64,000 nucleotides of DNA from Bradyrhizobium sp. CSA112 (GCF_029051645.1 NZ_JAACFS010000006.1:219064-283063); one strand, 5' to 3'. Positions 8,199-17,710 are shown, counted from the stretch's first letter. Numbers and translations are program-made. The notes: generated by a model from the sequence alone, not told the origin.

Positions 8199-10133
8199 AT
8201 GAGCACTCCCGTAAAGCAGGCTTTTCATATCGAGGAGATCTTCCCCTCCATCGACTGCGGCCGCTTTGCGGTCAAACGGATCGTGGGCGAGACTGTTGAG
8301 GTCTGGGCAGACATCTATCGCGACGGTCACGATGTCGTTGCAGCCGACTTGATATGGCGCCGCGAGCCTGAATCCGATTGGCAACGGACTCCCATGATTC
8401 ACCATGACAACGACCGCTGGGTGGGAGCCTTCGTACCTGAGAAGACCGGCCGCTACAGCTACGCAATCGAGGCGTGGACCGACGAATTCGCCACATGGCG
8501 GCATGGCTTTGAACAGAAACGCAAAGCCAATGTCGCGACCGAGCTTGACGCCATGGAGGGAGCTTCCCTGCTTACCCGCGCCGTGAGCGGCGGTCAGGAA
8601 GTTACAGCGAAGATTGCACGTGCATGCGAAGCGTTCTTGCAGTCGGGCAAGTGCGAGGTCCTGCTCTCCGATGACCTCAAAAAGGCGATGGCTGAAGGGC
8701 AAGAGCGTGCGCACCTCACCCGATCGAAGCCACTTACACTCATGGTGGATAGGCCCCAGGCTCGCTACAGCTCTTGGTACGAGATGGTGCCGCGCAGCCA
8801 GAGTCCTCACCCCGGACAGCACGGCACGTGGAACGACTGCATTGATCGTCTTCCTGACATCCAGGCCATGGGCTTCGATGTCGTTTATTTGACGCCCATC
8901 CACCCGATTGGACGCACGAATCGCAAGGGACGCAACAATGCTCTCAGGGCGGCCGACGGTGATCCGGGCAGCTTTTACGCGATTGGCTCACATGAGGGTG
9001 GACACGACGCCATCCATCCGCAGCTTGGAAGCCTGGATGAATTTCGGCGGTTTGTTGCGGCATGCAGCGCCGCGGGCATGGAGGTCGCACTCGACTTCGC
9101 TATTCAATGCTCACCGGATCACCCTTGGTTGAAGCAGCATCCGGAGTGGTTCGAGCGCCGCCCAGACGGCTCGATGAAATACGCGGAGAACCCCCCAAAA
9201 AAATACGAAGACATCGTGAACGTTGATTTCGATTCGAAGGATGCCGAAGGCTTGTATCGTGCGTTGCGCGATGTCGTGCTGTTCTGGGTCTCGCAAGGCG
9301 TCAAGATCTTTCGTGTCGACAACCCACACACCAAGCCGTTTCCCTTTTGGGAATGGCTGATCAAAGAGGTACAAGCGCGCGATCCTGACGTGCTTTTCCT
9401 CTCGGAGGCATTCACCAGGCCCAAAGTCATGAAGGGGCTTGCCAAGCTCGGATTCACGCAATCTTACACGTACTTCACGTGGCGCACGGAAAGATGGGAG
9501 ATCGAGCAATATGTGAACGAACTCGCGGGCTACCCCGAGCGCGAATTTTACCGTCCCAATTTCTTTGTTAGCACGCCCGACATCCTGCCGTTCCACCTTC
9601 AGCGCGGCGAGCCATGGATGTTCAAGACGCGGCTTGCGCTGGCTGCGACATTATCGAGCAACTACGGCATCTATAACGGTTTCGAGCTTCTCGAGCATGA
9701 GCCGATACCGGGCCGCGAGGAGTATCTTAATTCCGAAAAATACGAGTTGAAATCCCGCGATTGGGACAAGCCCGGAAACATCAAGCCTTATATCGCCCAG
9801 ATCAATCGTATCCGGCGCGAAAACCCGGCACTGCAACAGACCTCCGCGATCCGGTTTCTGCCCGTGGAGGGCAACTCGGTCATAGCCTACGTCAAACATT
9901 CCGCCGATCAGACAAACGTAGTTGTGACTGTCATCGCATTAACGGGTGGTTTCCGAGAATTCTGGCTTCCGCTCGGTGATGTGCAGGTGCGGCTAGGCCA
10001 TGGCGACTTGAAGCCCGTGACCGCGCTCGAAAACCTCAAATCCGGTCCGACCTCGCCTGTTACCTATGGCGGCATGCGGCTTTGGATCGATCCTGTGCAC
10101 GATCCTGTGCTGCTTTTCCGGTGCTTGGGTTAA
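8199..10133 (+). CDS. glgE: Alpha-1,4-glucan:maltose-1-phosphate maltosyltransferase (GlgE, GH13_3)
   Basis: Transfers maltose from alpha-maltose-1-phosphate to the non-reducing end of a growing alpha-1,4-glucan in the cytoplasm. 644 residues from the ATG at 8199 (an in-frame TTG lies seven codons earlier). The N-terminal beta-sandwich domain (about 1-190) carries WRREPESDW and KTGRYSYAIEAW. The GH13 barrel then shows DVVYLTPIHPIG, the nucleophile Asp374 in FRVDNPHTKP and the acid Glu403 in FLSEAFTRP, matching family spacing. A C-terminal beta domain closes the protein. The maltokinase start follows five bases after the stop, so both are one operon supplying and using maltose-1-phosphate. No ribosome-binding site is obvious at the ATG. 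Confidence 0.95.
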   Translation: MSTPVKQAFHIEEIFPSIDCGRFAVKRIVGETVEVWADIYRDGHDVVAADLIWRREPESDWQRTPMIHHDNDRWVGAFVPEKTGRYSYAIEAWTDEFATWRHGFEQKRKANVATELDAMEGASLLTRAVSGGQEVTAKIARACEAFLQSGKCEVLLSDDLKKAMAEGQERAHLTRSKPLTLMVDRPQARYSSWYEMVPRSQSPHPGQHGTWNDCIDRLPDIQAMGFDVVYLTPIHPIGRTNRKGRNNALRAADGDPGSFYAIGSHEGGHDAIHPQLGSLDEFRRFVAACSAAGMEVALDFAIQCSPDHPWLKQHPEWFERRPDGSMKYAENPPKKYEDIVNVDFDSKDAEGLYRALRDVVLFWVSQGVKIFRVDNPHTKPFPFWEWLIKEVQARDPDVLFLSEAFTRPKVMKGLAKLGFTQSYTYFTWRTERWEIEQYVNELAGYPEREFYRPNFFVSTPDILPFHLQRGEPWMFKTRLALAATLSSNYGIYNGFELLEHEPIPGREEYLNSEKYELKSRDWDKPGNIKPYIAQINRIRRENPALQQTSAIRFLPVEGNSVIAYVKHSADQTNVVVTVIALTGGFREFWLPLGDVQVRLGHGDLKPVTALENLKSGPTSPVTYGGMRLWIDPVHDPVLLFRCLG

Positions 10134-10138
10134 CGGAC

Positions 10139-11704
10139 ATGGGCGCCGCCGGTGAAACCCTTGCATTCTTGGACATACCGGAAGGTTCTTCATGGGTCGC
10201 AAATAGCAAGGTAACTGCAGCTCTCGAAACACATTTTCTTCCTGCCTATCTTTCAAAGGCGAGGTGGTTCCCTGGTAACTCTGAAACGCGGATTAAGCCG
10301 AAGATCATTGCACGTCTCCCTTTCGCCGGGGACTCAACCAATTTCGTCATTATCGAAACCAACCACCACGCGCGTTATCTCCTGCCTTTACGGGTCGACT
10401 GGTCCGTTGATGCGGGGCCCGAATTGGATAAATCCATCGTGGCCTGTTTGCACCAGGGTGAGCGCGAGGGATTGCTGCGCGATGTCGCCGCTGATCCCGA
10501 TTTCATCCGGCAGCTCCTTGATCACCTCCGGCGGGAGGCTTCCATTGCGGGCTCGGGCTGGAGGCTGGACTTCAAGCCCACGAGCAAACTTGGGAGCCAG
10601 CCTCCGAGTACTCCATCCCGAATCCGCGCGATTCAAGGAGAGCAATCCAACAGTACGGCCCTGGTTGACCAGGACTACGTCGTCAAGCTGTACCGCCACA
10701 TTGAGCCCGGCCGAAACCCCGAAGTGGAGATGGGACAGTTTCTGACCGAGGCAGCGAATTTTGCGCATACGCCCGCGCTGATTGGCCACCTCGAGGCTGC
10801 TCATGCTTCAGCGAGTTATGCCCTTGGTGTCGTCCATGCATTTGTGCCGAATCGCAGTGACGCCTGGACTTGGTCGGCCGACCGCCTCAGCATTTATCTC
10901 GAGTCAATGGCGAAAGGGTCCGAAGAACGCGATAAGGCGATCACCGCACGACGGGATTATCTCCAGTGGGTGCGGCGTCTGGGGTGCCGTGTTGCCGAGA
11001 TGCATCGGGCCCTGGCAAGCCGCGACGACGTAGAGGCCTTCAAGCCTGAGCCGATCGACGAAGGCGATCTCGATTTCTGGATTAGCGATGTTATGGAGCG
11101 CGCGGCTCGCATCTTCAATAGCTTGGAGAATTCTTTGCTGAATGTGAATGACTGGCCCTTTGGAGAGCGCCTACTGCGGGTCAAACCCGGACTTCATGAC
11201 TATGCAGCTAACCTCATCCGACCTTCGCTGGGCCGCTGCAAGATACGCCATCACGGTGATTTGCATTTGGGCCAGGTGCTTGTAGCCAATGAGGACGCAG
11301 TCATTATTGACTTCGAGGGCGAGCCCACCCGACCGTTGGCAGATCGGAGGCGCAAGGCTCCCGCTGCGCGCGATGTGGCAGGTGTGTTGCGCTCCCTGGA
11401 CTACGCCGCCATGGCCTCGAAACAGCAGAGGCGGATGTCGGAAAAGCTCAACACTCCGGAGTCGCGAGCCTTATTTGCGTGGCGCGAACAGACAACAGAT
11501 GGCTTTCTGAGCGCCTATCAGGAGGCGATAGGCGCCTCCGTTCTGTGGCCAGACCGCACCGAGGATATGAAGTCGACGTTGAATTTCTTTTTGCTCGAAA
11601 AGGCGCTCTACGAGGTCGAATACGAGCTTTCCTACCGGCCGGCTTGGATTTCCGTGCCATTGCAAGGGGTCCTGCGCGTTCTCGAGGAAGGAGGCGTGGC
11701 CTAG
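10139..11704 (+). CDS. mak: Maltokinase (ATP:maltose 1-phosphotransferase)
   Basis: 521 residues from the ATG at 10139; an upstream in-frame extension into glgE is unlikely. Makes maltose-1-phosphate, the GlgE donor. The N-terminal cap (FLPAYLSKARWFPGNSE) is typical of the family. The C-terminal lobe has the aminoglycoside-phosphotransferase-like catalytic loop HHGDLHLGQVL and metal-binding IIDFEGEP, with ADRRRKAPAARDVAG after it. In many proteobacteria this domain is fused to trehalose synthase; here it stands alone and no treS is in the window, so maltose must come from elsewhere. Its stop overlaps the convergent glgX stop within the palindrome CTAG. Confidence 0.92.
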   Translation: MGAAGETLAFLDIPEGSSWVANSKVTAALETHFLPAYLSKARWFPGNSETRIKPKIIARLPFAGDSTNFVIIETNHHARYLLPLRVDWSVDAGPELDKSIVACLHQGEREGLLRDVAADPDFIRQLLDHLRREASIAGSGWRLDFKPTSKLGSQPPSTPSRIRAIQGEQSNSTALVDQDYVVKLYRHIEPGRNPEVEMGQFLTEAANFAHTPALIGHLEAAHASASYALGVVHAFVPNRSDAWTWSADRLSIYLESMAKGSEERDKAITARRDYLQWVRRLGCRVAEMHRALASRDDVEAFKPEPIDEGDLDFWISDVMERAARIFNSLENSLLNVNDWPFGERLLRVKPGLHDYAANLIRPSLGRCKIRHHGDLHLGQVLVANEDAVIIDFEGEPTRPLADRRRKAPAARDVAGVLRSLDYAAMASKQQRRMSEKLNTPESRALFAWREQTTDGFLSAYQEAIGASVLWPDRTEDMKSTLNFFLLEKALYEVEYELSYRPAWISVPLQGVLRVLEEGGVA

Positions 11705-13932
11705 ACCTGAAGTGGAAATTCGGCAATGTCCATGATGGCACCAAGACCCTGGCGAAGCCGCCGCGTCATGGTCTCTCCCGTCGCGAGGCCGAGCACCAGC
11801 ATTGATCGACCAGCCGCCTTTAAGCGGTGGCCAAACGGATAAACCGTCAACGTCACATCCGGTGCATGCGTATCAATGAGGCCGGCCCAGGCCCGACCCT
11901 GCGGCACTTCGGGCAAGACGAATTCGACCAAATCATGATGCGCGTTGTAGATAAGGAGCAGCGTGGCATCCGAGCCTTGCCGTTTGGCACCAGTTTCCTG
12001 TGCCCTCCCGTCAAGCAGCATACCGAAACATCGCGTGGCCGGATTGTCCCAATCCGCTGTTCTCATCTCCCGGCCATTCGGAGCGAGCCAGCTTACGTCC
12101 TTCACATCTAGCTCTTCATTGACGTTGCCGATGACAAACCTTGAGCGATGCAGGATGGGAAAGGCCTGCCGGGTCACGATTAGCTTACGGACGAATTCCC
12201 GCAAGGCCCGGCCTTCGGCCGAGATACCGAGCCAGTTGAGCCATGTCGTGTTGTTGTCCTGGGCATAGGCATTGTTGTTGCCACCCTGGGTATGGCCAAA
12301 CTCGTCACCAGCGAGGATCATAGGCGTCCCGTGCGACAGCAGCGTCGTCGCTAGGAGATTGCGCTTTTGCTGCTCGCGAAGCTCGATGATCTCTGGATCA
12401 TCAGTCGGCCCTTCAGCGCCGTGATTCCACGAATGATTGTCCGAGTGTCCGTCGCGGTTGTCTTCGCTATTGGCCTCGTTGTGTTTATCATTGTAGGAAA
12501 CGACGTCGTTCAGTGTGAAGCCATCATGCGCCGTAACGAAATTGACGGACGCCCATGGCCTGCGGCCACGCTTGTTGAAGAGGTCGCCCGATGCGGTGAT
12601 GCGCCGCGCAAATTCGGGTGTCATGCCCTCATCCCCTTTCCAGAAGCGCCGCACGTCATCCCTGAATTTATCATTCCATTCCGCCCATCCCGGGGGAAAT
12701 CGGCCGACTTGATAGCCGCCCGGGCCGACATCCCAAGGCTCGGCGATCAGCTTGACAGACGAAAGGATCGGATCCTGCCGACAGGCATCCAGAAAGCCGC
12801 CGCCTTCATCGAAACCGTAGGGCTCCCTCGCAAGAATGGTCGCAAGGTCGAAGCGGAAACCATCCACGCGCATTTCGGTCGCCCAGTAGCGCAGGCTGTC
12901 CGCGACCATCTGGAGCACGCGCGGGTGAGAAAGGTTTACCGTATTGCCGGTACCGGTATCATTAATGTAGTAGCGCTTCTGGTCCGGAAGCAGGCGATAA
13001 TAGCTCGCGTTATCGATGCCCTTGAAAGAAAGCGTTGGCCCGAGTTCGTTGCCTTCTGCGGTGTGATTATAGACGACGTCAAGGATCACCTCGATGCCAT
13101 GGGCATGAAACTGATTGACGGCCTCCTTGAACTCATTCGCAAAAGGCGTCTTGAGATAGCGCGGCTCGGGCGCGAAAAACGCAAGCGAGTTATAGCCCCA
13201 ATAGTTGCGAAGACCCTTCTCTACAAGGTAACTATCATCCACAAATGCATGGATAGGCAAGAATTCAGCGCTAGTGATCCCAAGCGCGCGAAGATAAGAA
13301 GGGATATCCGGATGGCAAAGTCCGGCGAAGGTACCGCGGTCGCCTTCCGGCACAAGCGGATGGCTCCGGGTAAAACCTTTGACGTGCATCTCGTAAAAGA
13401 TGGTGCGGTCCCAGGACACCTCGGGCTTTGCCGCATGGCCCCAGGTAAAGGCGGGGTCTATCACGCGGCATTTTTGCATCAGATGCGCGCTGTCGCGTGA
13501 ATCGAACGACTTGTCCTTGTCCGGGTGACCGAGCTCATAGCCGAATAATTCTGGTCCCCAACGCAGCGCGCCCACAAGCTGCTTAGCATAAGGATCAATC
13601 ACGAGCTTGTTGGGATTGAAACGGTGTCCCGCATCTGGCTCGTAAGGGCCGTGGATCCGGTAGGCGTAGACTGTGCCCGGACGTGCGGTCGGTATATAAC
13701 CGTGCCAGACTTCATCGGTGTATTCGGGCAGCTCGATGCGTTCGATCTCTTTCTTTCCGCCGTCATCGAAGAGGCAGAGTTCGACCTTAGTGGCATGAGC
13801 CGAAAACAGCGCGAAATTAACGCCAAGGCCATCCCAGGTGGCTCCAAGCGGAAAAGGCTTACCTTCCAGTACCGGAGCATGCCGAAGGCTTGCCGCCGCT
13901 AGGGCCAGTCTCTTATCCTTGACCTTGTTCAT
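11701..13932 (-). CDS. glgX: Glycogen debranching enzyme GlgX (GH13_11)
   Basis: Hydrolyses alpha-1,6 branches of glycogen, mainly short stubs left by phosphorylase. 743 residues from the ATG at 13932. A GTG 19 codons earlier is possible but would add a signal-like sequence unusual for GlgX. The CBM48-like N-terminus has PLGATWDGLGVNFALFSAHA. Catalytic blocks in order are VILDVVYNHT, DGFRFDLATIL (nucleophile Asp), LIAEPWDVGPGGYQVG (acid Glu) and NFVTAHDGFTL. It faces the glgE-mak operon tail to tail with overlapping stop codons and acts in the same glucan pathway. Confidence 0.94.
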   Translation of the reverse strand: MNKVKDKRLALAAASLRHAPVLEGKPFPLGATWDGLGVNFALFSAHATKVELCLFDDGGKKEIERIELPEYTDEVWHGYIPTARPGTVYAYRIHGPYEPDAGHRFNPNKLVIDPYAKQLVGALRWGPELFGYELGHPDKDKSFDSRDSAHLMQKCRVIDPAFTWGHAAKPEVSWDRTIFYEMHVKGFTRSHPLVPEGDRGTFAGLCHPDIPSYLRALGITSAEFLPIHAFVDDSYLVEKGLRNYWGYNSLAFFAPEPRYLKTPFANEFKEAVNQFHAHGIEVILDVVYNHTAEGNELGPTLSFKGIDNASYYRLLPDQKRYYINDTGTGNTVNLSHPRVLQMVADSLRYWATEMRVDGFRFDLATILAREPYGFDEGGGFLDACRQDPILSSVKLIAEPWDVGPGGYQVGRFPPGWAEWNDKFRDDVRRFWKGDEGMTPEFARRITASGDLFNKRGRRPWASVNFVTAHDGFTLNDVVSYNDKHNEANSEDNRDGHSDNHSWNHGAEGPTDDPEIIELREQQKRNLLATTLLSHGTPMILAGDEFGHTQGGNNNAYAQDNNTTWLNWLGISAEGRALREFVRKLIVTRQAFPILHRSRFVIGNVNEELDVKDVSWLAPNGREMRTADWDNPATRCFGMLLDGRAQETGAKRQGSDATLLLIYNAHHDLVEFVLPEVPQGRAWAGLIDTHAPDVTLTVYPFGHRLKAAGRSMLVLGLATGETMTRRLRQGLGAIMDIAEFPLQV

Positions 13933-14230
13933 GAACAGTCCCGACGCATCCCCGCAACGCGCGAGGGCTGCGCTAGCCAGTAAAAGCACTATCCATGCTT
14001 TGGTTCCTGCTACCTACCAGGCGTAAAAAGCACCCCCATGTTCGGAGCGGTTCCTTGAAACTCGCGCACATTTAGCGATCCAAAGTCTTTGTATGCCGCT
14101 CGATGCTAGCTACGTCTAATAGCTGACATTACGGACGGCGTGCCAATGAGTTAGGCAGAATGAGCGTTTGCAACTCGCCCCTCAATCGGTCGAGCAAAGG
14201 CTTGCGCAAGATTTGACATGGGGAAGCAAC

Positions 14231-14401
14231 TTAACCTCGCGATGCTTCGCCGGACTGGTTTGGATGGAGCTTGGCTTTGTCTTCCTCGTATTCCCTGATG
14301 AGGTCAGCGACAGCTTCGCGCGTTAGCTCGTCATTGGTCGAGTTTTCTAATCTGCGACACGCTTCGATCTTATAGTCCAGCTCGCGGCACAAATCGCACA
14401 T
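14231..14401 (-). CDS. Small hypothetical protein, 56 aa
   Basis: Starts MCDLCRELDYKIEACRR and is charged and helical to the end. A perfect AGGAGGT lies six bases upstream of the ATG at 14401 and fixes this start over longer in-frame options. The CxxC pair near the start could bind a metal. Of a type common in Bradyrhizobium genomes, function unknown. Confidence 0.75.
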   Translation of the reverse strand: MCDLCRELDYKIEACRRLENSTNDELTREAVADLIREYEEDKAKLHPNQSGEASRG

Positions 14402-14559
14402 GCGCACCTCCTGTATCATATCGGGAGCACACACTATCTCCACCCGCGTTTTGGCTGACCATTGCTGGCGATGTACTACAATGCGATCAGAACCGGCTTT
14501 GTTTCAAAGGGAACGTCACCTGGGCGACTGTCCCCCTCCCCGCCGCCGGAGCCGGCGGT

Positions 14560-15135
14560 AACACCGACCGCTCGCGTTGAACCAGCTCATGAATAAACGC
14601 AGCTTGCCGATGACCGGGGCCGTTCCCGGGTGCCGATGGTGCGGCTCAGGCTGTTCATCGCGAGTACGAATGGAAACCACGCCCGGGTCACGGCGTCGAA
14701 GTCCTCGATCGCATAGGGGGCCAAATTCGACCCTCGCGCGCAGACCGCCGATGCGGTCGGCGGCCGGGGCGATCTGCATGCCGAAATTGCCCGCCATCTC
14801 CAGCGTGTCGACGATATGGAGATAGTGCGCACAGGTCTCGGCAAAATCCTCCAAGGGTGAGCCGTCGCATAGGCGGAAACGTGGCTCTCCTGCCAGGTTG
14901 CGGGCGGCCCTTCCTTGTAGTGGCGGCGTAAAGTCGCGCTGTAATCCATCGAATCGTCGCCAAAAATTTCCCGAGAAGCATCCAGCTGCCCTCGATCGCG
15001 CACCAGCAGGTCCCAATAATGGTGGCCCACTTCATGTCTGAAGTGGCCGAGAAGGGTCCGGTAAGGTTCTCCCATCTGCAGCCGGCGCCGCACTCAATGT
15101 CGCCCGCTTCCGACAGGGCAATGGTGATGGCTCCA
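14560..15135 (-). pseudogene. Shattered zinc metallopeptidase (Peptidase_Mx-like)
   Basis: Pieces from alternating minus frames follow the expected order of a putative zinc-binding peptidase: GAITIALSEAGDIE, GEPYRTLLGHFRHEVGHHYWD with the HExxH-like metal site HEVGH, SAYATAHPW, EDFAETCAHYLHIVDTLEMA, YAIEDFDAVTRAWFPFVLAMN, then VIGKLRLFMSWFN. At least four frameshifts separate them, and the N-terminal zinc-ribbon part is missing. Clearly a dead gene; the many lesions argue against simple sequencing error. Confidence 0.85.
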
Positions 15136-15223
15136 TGTCGTGCCCCGGATCCAATGTCCGTCCGGGATTTTGGTTCTTTCGGCCCCCTCCAGGAACCCCA
15201 CGGAGATCAAGTGGTTGAAAAGC

Positions 15224-15436
15224 ATGACAAGAGTTCTCTACGAAAGCGCCAACGGTGACGCCTGGCGGCTGGTCCGCGATCCGCAATCGGGTGTCGCGAT
15301 GGTGGAGCACAAGCCGAACCCCAGCTCCGGGGGACGTACGTCCCTGATCGAAATCGGAAAATTCCTTCGAGCTGGCGCCAACGGTCCCGAACACCAGGCT
15401 CTACTCCAGTTGATCGGCACTCTGGTCAACGACTGA
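15224..15436 (+). CDS. Small conserved hypothetical protein, 70 aa
   Basis: Reads MTRVLYESANGDAWRLVRD at the start and ends EHQALLQLIGTL. The YESANGD-RDPxSG-EIGxFL-NPEHQALL pattern is one I associate with short rhizobial proteins of unknown role. Chosen start is 15224, as upstream codons look random. The ribosome-binding site is weak. Confidence 0.7.
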   Translation: MTRVLYESANGDAWRLVRDPQSGVAMVEHKPNPSSGGRTSLIEIGKFLRAGANGPEHQALLQLIGTLVND

Positions 15437-15667
15437 CGAGCGTCAGGTAGGCTCGACTGGCATCGCTCTGGAACAGCTTCGGAATTGGCCGGTTTCGATA
15501 GCGGTTCAAATTAGATCTAAAGCAGCCGTACTGCGAACATGTTCTTCTTTTTCTCGAATCGCCTGGGCCGTTAGGTTCGCTACTGATCTCGGTCCCCGTC
15601 ACAGGCTCGGCAGAAGTTCTTTGCGCAGCGTGTCGGCACGACGGGACGATTCCCGATCTATCCGACC

Positions 15668-15874
15668 ATGTCGGACGCTTTTCACTATTTCCGGGCCCAT
15701 GCTGTCAGAGCCCTTTGCAAGGCTCGGGCAATGCCCGTCGAACGGATGAGGCATCTCCAGATCGTGGTAGGAAAGATTCATCACCTTCTGACGAAGGAGG
15801 CCGCATACGGCCCGAACCTGCATCACATGGATGACTTTCGGGCGGCACAAAATCTTGAGAAATCGCTCGACTGA
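15668..15874 (+). CDS. Small conserved hypothetical protein, 68 aa
   Basis: Soluble, helical, His-rich (MSDAFHYFRAHAVRALCKA, IVVGKIHHLLTKEAAYGPN). Its stop overlaps a following ATG as TGATG at 15872. The resulting 29-codon frame itself ends in a TGATG overlap with the PolX remnant at 15963, a chain that looks like the relic of an operon. Confidence 0.65.
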   Translation: MSDAFHYFRAHAVRALCKARAMPVERMRHLQIVVGKIHHLLTKEAAYGPNLHHMDDFRAAQNLEKSLD

Positions 15875-15962
15875 TGGGCCTGGCAAATTCGCCAATCGTA
15901 GCGGCGAAGAGTTGCTTCCGCCGCGGGAAGAAGGGGGTGTCCGGCGAGAGACGAGTTGAGTG

Positions 15963-16036
15963 ATGGTTGCCGACACCCAAACAGTCGCAAGGCTGCTACG
16001 GGAATATGCGCAGCGGACCGCATTGCGTGGCGGCAA
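15963..16036 (+). pseudogene. 5-prime remnant of DNA polymerase X family gene
   Basis: The first 24 codons (DTQTVARLLREYAQRTALRG and the next residues GGK) match the start of bacterial PolX repair polymerases as I know them. Similarity stops abruptly at about 16036 and the frame ends soon after without polymerase or PHP domains. Probably cut by a deletion or insertion. Confidence 0.55.
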
Positions 16037-16689
16037 GCCGTCGGCACGGATCTCACTTGCCGCGGCGCCAGGCGCGCAGCTCAGCCACCAGTCACGTCAG
16101 AACCAACAGCAGCGGCGCAATGACAGCTGAGAGCAGCCAAGACAAATTTCAACGCGATCAGAGACATTTGGAAGTCCCTTCAGGGCGCACGCTGATCGAG
16201 AACGCGATCGAGCCGCTCGGCCATGCCGGATATCGCGCAGGATGATTCAACTAGGCTAGAAAAGCGTGGCTTAGAAATGCCTCGCCGCTTTGCGATATAT
16301 CTTTGATAACCCCAGTCACTGATCCATCTCTCGCAAGTCCAGGAGGCAGCACTTTGGGATGACATATCGCGGGCACAGCAAGTGCGGCGAAGGCACCCTC
16401 GTGATATGCAAGCGCTACCAGAATTCAAGCTGATCGCCTGCCGAAAGCAAACAGACAGCGCTTTCAATGCCAAACCGATGGCTCGATGTTCCTTAATTTA
16501 CACAAGCCCGCCGCTGTTCGATACTCGGGCATCGATGGAAACAAAGTGATGACGGATGCACCATCCTCCAAATCTCGTAAGAACGCCCAGGTTGTCGCTT
16601 GTTTTCTGGCCACACGTTAATAGGAATCTACGGTAGAAAAACTACGTGCATAATTCTTGGTCTCCCTGTTGCCGACCCTCTTTCGAGCC
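16037..16689. other. No supported gene
   Basis: Frames on both strands are short and of random composition. This stretch lies between the PolX break point and the tRNA-like remnant and could be imported or deleted-in DNA. Confidence 0.3.
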
Positions 16690-16748
16690 GCTCGAGTAAC
16701 GGATTTTTACTCCGTGGGTTGCAGATTCGAATCCTGCTGGGATCGCCA
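16690..16748 (+). tRNA. tRNA 3-prime portion (partial, anticodon TTT by position)
   Basis: A 5-bp anticodon stem (ACGGA/TCCGT, 16699-16703 and 16711-16715) encloses the loop TTTTTAC. A T-arm with loop TTCGAAT and a 3-prime end GGGATCGCCA including encoded CCA (to 16748) follow. I could not build a matching acceptor 5-prime strand (it should resemble GATCCCA) or a normal D-arm upstream, so this appears to be a 3-prime fragment, as left by integration at a tRNA gene. By loop position the anticodon would be TTT (Lys), but the fragment is probably not functional. Confidence 0.55.
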
Positions 16749-16988
16749 AAATTTTCAAAGACTTACGCGTTCTGTTCCTTCGCTTTCCGTGTCTCATCTT
16801 GTCTTGAAGAAAACTCTTTAGTTTCAGGGTTCCCGTTTAGTCCCGCCTTGTCGATGATACACGGGTCGTACACGGTGCTTCGTGCTTTGTTCTCGACTAC
16901 TGCATTGAGTAGAATGGCAAGTCCGCTTAACGTTTCGCGAGCATGCCTGCAGCATAGCAACCCAGCGGCGCAATCCTGCGAGCCCCAA

Positions 16989-17207
16989 ATGGTCTGGGTC
17001 ATAATCGGCTGCACAATCCTGATTATCGTCTGTTTGGGCGGCGGGAAGCGGCTTGCGCAAATCCTTCTCGGAGCGGTCGCGCTCATCGGTTTCGTCGTTG
17101 TGGCGTTCGCCAGTGATGTCGGCATCATCACGACCTCGGTGGTGGTCCTGACCATCATCGGGTTCTTTCTGCTTATGACTCGAGCGCGGCGAGAAAGGCG
17201 CGGCTAG
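16989..17207 (+). CDS. Small two-span membrane protein, 72 aa
   Basis: Two hydrophobic helices (VWVIIGCTILIIVCLGG and GAVALIGFVVVAFA), a third hydrophobic run (VVVLTIIGFFLLM) and a basic tail RARRERRG. The frame extends upstream to 16599 but that part is random in composition and runs through the tRNA remnant, so I start at the ATG at 16989. A 13-bp hairpin follows the gene. Confidence 0.6.
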   Translation: MVWVIIGCTILIIVCLGGGKRLAQILLGAVALIGFVVVAFASDVGIITTSVVVLTIIGFFLLMTRARRERRG

Positions 17208-17246
17208 AGGAAAGTCAGCGCACAGCGGGATTGCATCGTTGGTGAA

Positions 17247-17288
17247 ACGGCTCTGGCGCGGGGCTGGGGCTAATGGCGCCAGAGCCGT
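17247..17288 (+). terminator. 13-bp stem hairpin without T-tract
   Basis: ACGGCTCTGGCGC (17247-17259) pairs perfectly with GCGCCAGAGCCGT (17276-17288) across a 16-base loop. It lies 40 bp after the membrane-protein gene. With no run of T it may act as an mRNA 3-prime stabiliser or Rho-dependent terminator element. Confidence 0.5.
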
Positions 17289-17503
17289 CCCAAGATGCGC
17301 CCTTTCGAGCGCCGAATCATCATACCGGGATAAAGCGGCAAAACCGTGTGAAACACCCCGAACGCCATCGTTTCACTGTCATGAATTCGTAGCCTTGGAT
17401 CCTTACAGGTAGTCGGCACGGTTTATGCTTGATCCCGGTGGGTGAGTAGAGGAGACGTCAGATTTCCGGCTATTAATTTTCGACCAGTTATTAGGAGTAC
17501 AAA

Positions 17504-17710
17504 ATGATTGATGAGAATTGCGCTCGGCTTAGAACGCATCAAGGCAACATTCGGCGCTATCGCCACTTGCTAGAAACCAGCCTGACAGATCTCGAGCGCG
17601 AATATATCGGCAAACGCCTTCTGGAAGAACAGCTGGCTATCGAGATGCTCTCTGCGAGGGCACCATCAGAGGCATCATCCCCTGATCCGCGGGCGGCGCA
17701 GTGGGTGTGA
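17504..17710 (+). CDS. Small hypothetical protein, 68 aa
   Basis: Charged helical protein (LRTHQGNIRRYRHLLETSL, LEREYIGKRLLEEQLAIEML) with AGGAG six bases before the ATG. The single-helix layout with heptad-like leucines suggests a small oligomer. Followed after 84 bp by the first coiled-coil/H-NS module. Confidence 0.75.
   Translation: MIDENCARLRTHQGNIRRYRHLLETSLTDLEREYIGKRLLEEQLAIEMLSARAPSEASSPDPRAAQWV

Noticed and set aside
12367..13500. 377-codon plus-strand frame
   Set aside because: Antisense shadow of glgX, whose catalytic motifs read correctly on the minus strand.
16599..16988. N-terminal extension of the 72-aa membrane protein
   Set aside because: Runs through the tRNA 3-prime remnant and is random in composition; the membrane part begins cleanly at 16989.
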